This document shows, piece by piece, positions 1 through 5,419 of a stretch of 16,402 nucleotides of DNA (the stretch's first letter is position 1; the number at the start of each line of letters is the position of its first letter). A program made the translations under genes and the position numbers. Source of the DNA: Candidatus Martarchaeota archaeon (GTDB lineage: Archaea > Micrarchaeota > Micrarchaeia > Micrarchaeales > CABMGC01); assembly GCA_023485825.1 (NCBI GenBank), contig JAMCZF010000022.1:1-16402 (forward strand). The letters run 5' to 3'. Below the pieces are notes generated by a model, which had not been told where the DNA came from, made no database searches, and saw nothing but the letters and a program-made list of their open reading frames with translations.

Positions 1-31
1 AGCGGCGATATTAAACAACTGCGTTTATTTT

Positions 32-406
32 GTGTCAGAAGTAAAGAGGATATCCTGCAAGGCTAACCTAACGCGCGATGAAGAGGAAATCAAGAAGAAG
101 GCAGCAATAGTGGCGGCGCTCTCGTCAACCCACTCCTGGCACACCTTCAAGTATCTGCACAATTACGGCGAAATGGACTTCGACGCGATGATAGAGGAAA
201 CGGCATTCGCCTTCAAGGAAGGCTGGAAGAACATAAGCGAGAACGATGTCGAGGAAGTGGTAAACAGCAACCAGGCGCCGTACATGTTCTCAATGTGGAT
301 GTTTTATGCGCTTGACGAGAAGCAGAGGAGCGAGTTCAGCCAGCTGTTCGGAAAGCTGAAGAAGGAGCAGGAGTATGGCCTTGAGCCTATAGAAAGGAAG
401 ATGTGA
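32..406 (+). CDS. Small hypothetical protein, possibly 5'-partial
   Basis: Unrecognised. The reading frame from the GTG at 32 gives 124 residues, hydrophilic and probably helical, rich in Glu and Lys, with no signal peptide or membrane segment. A Trp/Phe/Tyr-rich middle (about residues 36-90) suggests a compact soluble helical domain. The start is uncertain: the frame stays open back to base 2, so the gene may begin outside the window. An AT-rich stretch at 8-15 could instead be a TATA box for a leaderless GTG start, though it lies slightly too close. Codon use and GC content match the chromosomal genes later in the window, not the AT-rich block after the tRNA. It ends 41 bases before the tRNA-Arg gene on the same strand. 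No function is proposed. Confidence 0.6.
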   Translation: MSEVKRISCKANLTRDEEEIKKKAAIVAALSSTHSWHTFKYLHNYGEMDFDAMIEETAFAFKEGWKNISENDVEEVVNSNQAPYMFSMWMFYALDEKQRSEFSQLFGKLKKEQEYGLEPIERKM

Positions 407-416
407 CTGTAATCCC

Positions 417-424
417 TTTTATAC
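417..424 (+). promoter_or_regulatory. TATA box of tRNA-Arg
   Basis: TTTTATAC is centred about 27 bases before the first base of the tRNA, the normal archaeal TATA-to-start distance. It lies just after the stop codon of the upstream gene. Confidence 0.5.
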
Positions 425-447
425 TTTGATGCCCAACCTATACCGCT

Positions 448-522
448 GGGCATGTGGCGCAACTTGGATAACGCATCGGGCTTCGGACCCGAGGATTGCG
501 GGTTCAAATCCCGTCATGCCCG
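448..522 (+). tRNA. tRNA-Arg (anticodon TCG)
   Basis: A full cloverleaf can be drawn by hand. The acceptor stem GGGCATG (448-454) pairs perfectly with CATGCCC (515-521), with G522 as discriminator. The D arm is 457-474, with one weak closing pair (C460/A471). The anticodon stem TCGGG/CCCGA (476-480 with 488-492) holds the loop CTTCGGA, giving anticodon TCG, which reads CGA and probably other CGN arginine codons. The T arm GCGGG/CCCGT (498-502 with 510-514) holds loop TTCAAAT. There is no intron, and CCA is not encoded, as is common in archaea. The gene sits at the left edge of the AT-rich mercury block, and tRNA genes are frequent integration sites. Confidence 0.95.
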
Positions 523-562
523 CTACTGCGATGACGGCAGTGTGCTCGCGGAAGTGCCTTAT

Positions 563-641
563 GCGGGCGGGGATACCGCCGGCTTCGCCGGCGGAGAGGA
601 CCCGCCCGTGCGTGGGGTTTATAAGGGGTGAAACCCCTTAT
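563..641 (+). other. Strongly structured non-coding stretch after tRNA-Arg
   Basis: Two structures lie in the 172-base gap between tRNA-Arg and the end of merA. The first is a nested stem: CGGGCGGG (564-571) pairs with CCCGCCCG (601-608), enclosing a perfect 8-bp stem CCGCCGGC (576-583) / GCCGGCGG (587-594). The second is a 9-bp hairpin at 621-629 / 633-641 with a 3-base loop. GGGGTTT (614-620) can alternatively pair with AAACCCC (631-637), so the second hairpin has two mutually exclusive forms. The stretch could be a tRNA trailer or terminator, a transcription barrier between the convergent tRNA and merA, or a small RNA. Only the pairing is seen; the role is inferred. Confidence 0.5.
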
Positions 642-694
642 GTCATATCTTTCTAGTATGCTCAGGAAAAATAACTCCCTCCAGATATACTGAA

Positions 695-2131
695 CTATAT
701 ACAGCAACTTGTGTCCTTGATATTTCTAAAGAAAGATTGAGCAACTATCTTTAAAGATTCTGACATCGTTGGAAATACATGTATGGTGTCTATCACATCC
801 TCTATCCTATACCCATTTTTTAGTATCATGACAGCTTCATGGATAATTTCAGCTGCCATTGGCGAAAGTATCTGCACTCCCAAAATAACATGAGTTTCTG
901 GATGTGCAACCATCTTTATCATGCCTCTTGTATCGCCCATTATAATTGCTTTTGGTACATCCGTGAATTTAACCAATCTACATGTGCAAGCTTTGAACCT
1001 TTCAATTACTTCCTTCTCTGTTATACCAACACTTGCAAACTGTGGGTCAGTGAATATGGCCTTAGGTACAATACTCGTATCTATTTTTTTATGAAAGCTT
1101 AAAATAGCATTTTCTGCTGCATATGTACCCTCTCTGGCGGCCAGCGATTCTAGCATTGGCTCTCCAGTTACATCACCAGCAGCAAATATATTTGGATTAT
1201 TTGTTTTCATTTCTGAATCAATTATTATTTCTCCTTTAGTGCCAAGTTTAATTTTGGCATTTTCGACATTTAGTGACTTTGTGTTTGGAGTCCTGCCAGT
1301 AGCAAAGAGGATTGATGACGCCTCAAGCATAACTTGTTTGCCATTAACCTCAGCATTCACAATGACCTGATTGTTTTTAGCATTTTTCTCAAAGCTTTTG
1401 AGATCAACAGCCGTATGTATTGCTATACCGTCCTCTTCGAGATATGATTTTAAGGCTTTTGCCATTTCCGGCTCCTCTTCAGGAATGAGTGATGGGCTTC
1501 TTTGTAGAAGGGTTACCTTGGTACCGAATCTGTTGTACATCTGCGCGAATTCTAAACCTAGTGCGCGACCGCCAATGACTATAAGCGACTCAGGAACCTT
1601 TTCCTGCTCAAGACCTTCTATGTTTGTCCAATAATCTATACTGTCTATTCCTTGTAGTTTCGGTATTGACGAACTAGCTCCAGTTGCAATGACAAATTTT
1701 TTACCTGAAATAACTGTATTTTTACTATTGTGCCTAATCTCTACCTCTTTTTCAGATATGAAGCCTGCAATGCCTTCATACAGCTCTACATTCTTGAGCT
1801 TGCTTAACACATTTTCGTATTTTTCGTACCTTAGGTTTTCCACAAGCTTATTCTTAAATTCCATTACTTTTGCGAACTCGAACTCTTCGTCATGTTGCGC
1901 TATTGCATTTTCGCCTAAATTGTGATTTCTTGTATTTCTTATAACTTCTCCGCTGACGAGAAGCCTTTTGCTTGGAACACAGCCTACATTAACGCATGTT
2001 CCGCCTATTGTGCCACCTTTTATCATGGCGGTTTTCTTGCCAAGCTCATCTGCCTTTATCGCAGCGGCAAAAGCTGCTGCGCCATTGCCCAATATAACCA
2101 ATTCGTATTCTACGCTATTGCGGTTTTGCAT
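695..2131 (-). CDS. merA: Mercuric reductase MerA
   Basis: Cytoplasmic flavoenzyme that reduces Hg(II) to volatile Hg(0) with NAD(P)H. The 478 residues hold, in order, an FAD-binding loop GNGAAA (15-20), the redox-active motif GTCVNVGCVPSK with Cys46 and Cys51, a second Rossmann loop GGRALG (187-192), an AAGD motif of the second FAD segment (about 313-322), and the dimerisation domain with HVFPTMSE. The last residues are SCCI: the vicinal Cys476-Cys477 pair on the C-terminal tail is what separates MerA from dihydrolipoamide dehydrogenase, because it hands Hg(II) to the active site of the partner subunit. There is no N-terminal heavy-metal-associated (NmerA) domain, as in other archaeal MerA. 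It lies 34 bases behind the DUF929 gene on the same strand and is probably co-transcribed; no clear ribosome binding site precedes it. Base composition is AT-rich compared with secY or nrdA. Confidence 0.95.
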   Translation of the reverse strand: MQNRNSVEYELVILGNGAAAFAAAIKADELGKKTAMIKGGTIGGTCVNVGCVPSKRLLVSGEVIRNTRNHNLGENAIAQHDEEFEFAKVMEFKNKLVENLRYEKYENVLSKLKNVELYEGIAGFISEKEVEIRHNSKNTVISGKKFVIATGASSSIPKLQGIDSIDYWTNIEGLEQEKVPESLIVIGGRALGLEFAQMYNRFGTKVTLLQRSPSLIPEEEPEMAKALKSYLEEDGIAIHTAVDLKSFEKNAKNNQVIVNAEVNGKQVMLEASSILFATGRTPNTKSLNVENAKIKLGTKGEIIIDSEMKTNNPNIFAAGDVTGEPMLESLAAREGTYAAENAILSFHKKIDTSIVPKAIFTDPQFASVGITEKEVIERFKACTCRLVKFTDVPKAIIMGDTRGMIKMVAHPETHVILGVQILSPMAAEIIHEAVMILKNGYRIEDVIDTIHVFPTMSESLKIVAQSFFRNIKDTSCCI

Positions 2132-2165
2132 AAGATCAACATCTAATATTATAATTTCATATAAT

Positions 2166-3236
2166 TCACTTCAGAACAGATTCTATGGAGATTATCGCAG
2201 GTAGTGAGCATACACTTGCGTTGTTGTTTATCGACTTGCACAGCGCAGCAATATACACATCAGCTGCAGCGTATTCACCTTGTGCGAATTGGTCGGTAGG
2301 GTTGGCCAACTGCGAAAGCACCTGTGCGTGAGTCATGTACGTAAGAGGCAGCGTACTACCAGTAGGAGTTGAATTTCCAAAAACCACGGCATCAGCGCCT
2401 GAGAACTGATATCTGCCCCAGACGGTATATGGAGTACCCTGAAATGCTGTTGTCTTGTTATTACTAAGATTCAATATATAACCAAACTCTTTTATATAGG
2501 TCTCATTACCTTTTAAGTCTACATTGTGTTGTATTGTTGAAATTGGGTTTAGTACAAATCCTCCTGTGATGGGATGTGTATCCTCTATCGGTAAAAAGTT
2601 TATTATGTTACTTGAATAGTAGCTTCCTATCTCGTCAGTTGAGCTGTTGTAGTTATCAGCCGTCCAATAAAGGGTCGGAAGATCATAGTCCCCAAAAGAC
2701 GAATAGCCTATAAATAGTTTTGAGAAGCTACCGAATCTAGATAATGCCAGGGCCATGGCCCACCTGTTCTCACCGCAGAACACGCAATCAATTGAACCTA
2801 AATATACAACCGATGTTTTGTTATTTGAAGTAAATCCTTGAACTTTGTTCGCATTTGGATATACTGGATCTGATAGCGAGCCGTTTATGTATTCTTCGCC
2901 GGCATTCTCAAAATATGAATTTGGCGCATTGTTTATCACTGCAAGCGCGGAGTTGTTTAGCGGGTCGTCTATTCCAGTAATAGTACTTCCGAAGCTGCTC
3001 TGTGTTTGCACAGAACTACTTAGATTGCCTGACAGTGATGCATGGCTAGACAAGTTTCCAGATCTCTGCAGCTGAGATTGCAAATTTATTGACTTTGATA
3101 ATCCCGGCACTATAACGAGAAACAAAAACATAACTGATATAATCGACAGCACACCTAAAACCAAAGCGCCATATGCTATTATCTTGAGATGCCGCATAGT
3201 TCTTTGATTTTCATGCACTGTTTTAGGCGTTTTCAT
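2166..3236 (-). CDS. DUF929 family thioredoxin-like membrane-anchored protein (merA-linked)
   Basis: I recognise this as the archaeal DUF929 family; its biochemical role is not established. A start at 3236 gives 356 residues. A longer frame to 3281 runs through the divergent promoter and is unlikely, and a TATA box about 30 bases upstream supports 3236. The protein has a short basic N-terminus, one membrane anchor (about residues 18-45), a Ser/Asn/Gln-rich linker and an outer domain with many N-glycosylation sequons. The core motif CVFCGENRWAMALALSRFG has a CxxC pair (Cys151, Cys154) like a thioredoxin active site. A second Cys pair lies near the C-terminus (ALCKS...SVCSLP). The gene precedes merA by 34 bases, so a role in Hg(II) handling or thiol repair outside the cell is plausible but inferred. 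A paralogue lies at 15079-16221. Confidence 0.8.
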   Translation of the reverse strand: MKTPKTVHENQRTMRHLKIIAYGALVLGVLSIISVMFLFLVIVPGLSKSINLQSQLQRSGNLSSHASLSGNLSSSVQTQSSFGSTITGIDDPLNNSALAVINNAPNSYFENAGEEYINGSLSDPVYPNANKVQGFTSNNKTSVVYLGSIDCVFCGENRWAMALALSRFGSFSKLFIGYSSFGDYDLPTLYWTADNYNSSTDEIGSYYSSNIINFLPIEDTHPITGGFVLNPISTIQHNVDLKGNETYIKEFGYILNLSNNKTTAFQGTPYTVWGRYQFSGADAVVFGNSTPTGSTLPLTYMTHAQVLSQLANPTDQFAQGEYAAADVYIAALCKSINNNASVCSLPAIISIESVLK

Positions 3237-3297
3237 AAAATCTAATGATATTAATTCATTGAAATATATATAAATCTTCATATATAAATATTAACAT
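3237..3297. promoter_or_regulatory. Divergent promoter/operator of the mercury island
   Basis: This is a 61-base, almost purely A+T gap between the divergently read DUF929-merA arm and the regulator arm. The TATA element around 3264-3275 is centred about 29 bases from the regulator ATG (3298). Read on the other strand, it is about 32 bases from the DUF929 ATG (3236), so one element may serve both, with leaderless transcripts. The 10-mer ATATATAAAT occurs twice as a direct repeat, at 3266-3275 and 3280-3289. The second copy overlaps the region where the regulator transcript should start, a plausible repressor site. Confidence 0.6.
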
Positions 3298-3642
3298 ATG
3301 AACAGCTCGGATAACGTACTTGTCTTCAAGGCGCTTGCAAACTCTGTGAGGCTTAAAATCATTGATACACTATTGGACGGACCAAAAAGCGTAGAATCAA
3401 TTTGTATCAGGGTAGGTGAGGCGCAATCTAGAGTATCTCACGAGCTTTTCTGTTTGAGAAACTGCGGCTTTGTAAAGCCGAGCAGAAGTGGGAAGATGAT
3501 AATATACGAGTTAAATAAGGCTTCCGTGATGCCAATCCTTAGCGCCGCAAACAAGCACGCGTCGCTATTTTGTAAGGAGTTGAAGAGTTGCAACATTCTG
3601 TCAGAAATAAAGGAAAATGCTCGAAGTATTTATAACAAATGA
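3298..3642 (+). CDS. ArsR/SmtB-type winged-helix regulator, probable mercury sensor
   Basis: A 114-residue DNA-binding protein of the ArsR family. Residues 8-27 (VFKALANSVRLKIIDTLLDG) are the typical first helices. Residues 31-59 form the helix-turn-helix (SVESICIRVGEAQSRVSHEL and on), and the wing carries SGKMIIYEL (64-72). Cys36 lies in the helix where ArsR-type metal sensors often carry thiol ligands; further cysteines are Cys52, Cys56, Cys92 and Cys98, enough for thiolate Hg(II) binding. In Sulfolobus the mercury regulator called MerR is also an ArsR-type repressor, not a bacterial MerR, and the position next to merA supports the same role here. It heads the plus-strand operon and is followed after 15 bases by the zinc-finger/thioredoxin gene. 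The inducer is inferred from context; arsenite or another thiophilic metal remains possible. Confidence 0.85.
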   Translation: MNSSDNVLVFKALANSVRLKIIDTLLDGPKSVESICIRVGEAQSRVSHELFCLRNCGFVKPSRSGKMIIYELNKASVMPILSAANKHASLFCKELKSCNILSEIKENARSIYNK

Positions 3643-3657
3643 GACTGTGGTGAGGCA

Positions 3658-4377
3658 ATGTCAAATAAATGCAGATTTTGTAACAAGGAATTTGATTCCG
3701 ATTCTGGGCTTATGATGCATTTCAATGACAAGCACAAATCGGAAAAAGGCAATTTGGGCATTAATAAGATAAAGAAGTCAGGCATAAGCGCAAGTACCGT
3801 GCTAATAGTAGCCGCCATAGCGTGCTGCGGCATTCCTATCGTATTAGTAGGTCTGGGTGGTATCGGCATTTTTGGTTTCTTGGCACCACATCAGGCAAGT
3901 GGTCAGTCGGCATATGGAATCGCCAATGCGACAATCGGTGAAGTAGCCCCGAACATTCCCATAACCTTGGCAAACGGCACCAACATTACCCTTAGTAGCC
4001 TGAGGGGACATCCAGTAGTTCTATGGTTTGTAACTACTTGGTGTCCATCATGTCAAGAAAGTGAGAGTATTCTAGCAAATAATGGATACTATAAGGAAAT
4101 ACATGCGAAGGGCGCACTGTTTGTAACAGTTGAGCTTTATAATGATTTAAACGAGCCAGGTCCGTCCCTATCAGATTTCTCATCCCAATATGGTGCAGGG
4201 TACACACAGAACAAAAGCTGGCTGCTATTCGGTACCTCAAACCTTAATGCAACCTATTCGTATGATCCAAAAGAGTACCTAGAAATATATTATGTAATAA
4301 ACTCCTCTGGGGTGATAATAAACACTTCGAGTACGGGACTTGTAAATAATATAGGCAGCGTCATACAAGAGATATGA
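3658..4377 (+). CDS. Zinc finger - MerT-like helix - thioredoxin fusion protein
   Basis: A 239-residue protein with an unusual domain order. Residues 5-26 form a C2H2 zinc finger (Cys5, Cys8, His21, His26). Residues about 46-76 are one membrane helix with the sequence ACCGIPIVLVGLG, closely resembling the first helix of the mercury transporter MerT, where a Cys-Cys pair followed by a Pro accepts Hg(II); the pair here is Cys56-Cys57. Residues about 95-239 are a TlpA/thioredoxin-like domain with active site WCPSC (Cys129, Cys132), probably outside the membrane, with several N-glycosylation sequons. A GGTGAGG ribosome binding site (3649-3655) precedes the ATG, and the gene follows the regulator by 15 bases, so the two are co-transcribed. 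I infer Hg(II) capture outside, passage through the Cys-Cys helix and release to the cytoplasmic finger. The family as a whole is not one I recognise. Confidence 0.8.
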   Translation: MSNKCRFCNKEFDSDSGLMMHFNDKHKSEKGNLGINKIKKSGISASTVLIVAAIACCGIPIVLVGLGGIGIFGFLAPHQASGQSAYGIANATIGEVAPNIPITLANGTNITLSSLRGHPVVLWFVTTWCPSCQESESILANNGYYKEIHAKGALFVTVELYNDLNEPGPSLSDFSSQYGAGYTQNKSWLLFGTSNLNATYSYDPKEYLEIYYVINSSGVIINTSSTGLVNNIGSVIQEI

Positions 4378-4393
4378 GTACGTAGGCTTGTAG

Positions 4394-4406
4394 CTTAAAA
4401 TATAAA
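4394..4406 (+). promoter_or_regulatory. Possible internal TATA box before the MerT-like gene
   Basis: CTTAAAATATAAA lies in the 40-base gap between the fusion gene and the next gene, about 12-24 bases ahead of the ATG at 4418. That is a little closer than the usual archaeal spacing. It may give the MerT-like gene its own leaderless transcript, or simply be AT-rich sequence. Confidence 0.3.
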
Positions 4407-4417
4407 ATTTTGATACG

Positions 4418-4924
4418 ATGTCTCTGTTGAAATACGAACGCATTGTAATGCGCATGGTACTTAAGGACAGACGGCATGTTTTGCTATTAGTGCTGTTGTC
4501 AGCCATATTTACTGCAATTTACCTCGTTCTCCTCCCATCACTTCCGAACGGAACTATAAACCCCATGTTCATAGAATTCATTACGCCAATGCAGATAATT
4601 TTCTCATTTATATTTGGAATTATGATAGGTCTAATGATAACACTCAATATATACGCTGCGAAATTAAAAATACGCACATCAAAAGGCGGGCCTGTTGCTG
4701 GTGTTCTTATTGGCACATTAGTTAACGCATTATGCTGTACGCCGATAATACCTTCTATTTTAGCATTTTTGGGTGCATCTACGCCAGTTTTATTTGCATA
4801 TTCGCCGCATATCCAAGCTTTCTTCGAACAAAACTATCCATACTTTTATATCCTGTCCTTTTTGATTTTCCTTGCAGCGTTCCATTACACTGCCAAGAAT
4901 ATCTCATGCTGCAAGAGAGGTTGA
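4418..4924 (+). CDS. MerT-like polytopic membrane protein with Cys-Cys helix
   Basis: A 168-residue membrane protein with four predicted helices (about 21-41, 51-82, 92-119 and 139-158). The third helix contains NALCCTPIIPSILAFLG, with Cys106-Cys107 followed by Pro. This is the arrangement of MerT-type mercury transporters, although MerT usually has the pair in its first helix. The C-terminus ends in SCCKRG, giving a second vicinal pair (Cys164-Cys165) that could hand metal to MerA or the zinc finger in the cytoplasm. Overall length and order differ from bacterial MerT, so homology over the full length is not claimed. It sits 40 bases after the fusion gene and 3 bases before the thioredoxin pseudogene, all on one strand. 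A role in Hg(II) import is inferred from motif and neighbours; the ATG at 4448 is an alternative start. Confidence 0.7.
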   Translation: MSLLKYERIVMRMVLKDRRHVLLLVLLSAIFTAIYLVLLPSLPNGTINPMFIEFITPMQIIFSFIFGIMIGLMITLNIYAAKLKIRTSKGGPVAGVLIGTLVNALCCTPIIPSILAFLGASTPVLFAYSPHIQAFFEQNYPYFYILSFLIFLAAFHYTAKNISCCKRG

Positions 4925-4927
4925 AAC

Positions 4928-5383
4928 ATGAAGAAAATTTGGCTGCTTTTTGGTGCCAGTCTTGCAGTGCTCGTATTTGCATTGTTTGGGAAAACGATTC
5001 TTCAGCCACGCCAGGACAGTGTCGGAATAGATATAGGTCAAGCTGCACCAAATATACCAGTAACATTGGTAAATGGCACCAATGTTACCTTGGACGACTT
5101 TCATGGTAGACCGTGGTTCTTTGGTTTATGACTACAGGATGTTCGTCGTGTTCGCAAAGTTCACAATTATTACGTCACAGTATTATAACCTGATCCATTC
5201 GAAAGGTGCAGTCATACTTACTGTAAACCTTTACGACAACTTAGGAACTGCCGGTTTTTCTTTGAAATTTTTTGCTAATAACTTCGCGAGGGCTTAAACA
5301 AAACAGGTTGGCTATATGGCACAAGCACTCAAAATGCAACCTACGAGTATGATCCGAGGGCTTATTTAGTTCCTCCGACCTAG
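4928..5383 (+). pseudogene. Decayed membrane-anchored thioredoxin-like gene
   Basis: A broken paralogue of the thioredoxin domain at 3658-4377. The first frame (from 4928) gives a hydrophobic anchor (residues about 4-21) and APNIPVTLVNGTNVTLDDF, close to the intact APNIPITLANGTNITLSSL. Near 5113 a single G appears lost: restoring it gives GRPVVLWFMTTGCSSC, a CxxC site matching the intact VVLWFVTTWCPSC. A second shift near 5165-5180 moves to the frame reading QYYNLIHSKGAVILTVNLY. A third near 5286-5292 moves to GLNKTGWLYGTS...NATYEYDP, ending at TAG 5381-5383. The last 30 or so residues of the paralogue are missing, so the 3' end is also truncated, probably at the island edge. It lacks the zinc finger and Cys-Cys helix. 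Three separate shifts argue for decay over one sequencing error. Confidence 0.85.
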
Positions 5384-5397
5384 CGGCAAGAGCCGCT
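5382..5397. terminator. Hairpin between the mercury island and secY
   Basis: AGCGGC (5382-5387) and GCCGCT (5392-5397) form a perfect 6-bp stem with a 4-base loop. An alternative stem CCGC/GCGG (5393-5396 with 5401-5404) overlaps it. It lies between convergent genes (the pseudogene and secY), so it may end transcription from either side. No U-run follows, so the call is weak. Confidence 0.35.
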
Positions 5398-5419
5398 TCT
5401 GCGGTAAGCGGGCGTGCTA

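Noticed and set aside
581..590. UUCG tetraloop hairpin
   Set aside because: The TTCG would be flanked by C on both sides, which cannot close the loop; the stem closes with a 3-base loop instead.
2166..3281. Longer DUF929 start at 3281
   Set aside because: The extra 15 residues are coded by the AT-rich divergent promoter; the ATG at 3234-3236 has a TATA box at the right distance.
5398..5416. Right attachment site copied from tRNA-Arg
   Set aside because: Only about six bases (GCTACT) match the sequence after the tRNA; too short to count as an integration repeat.
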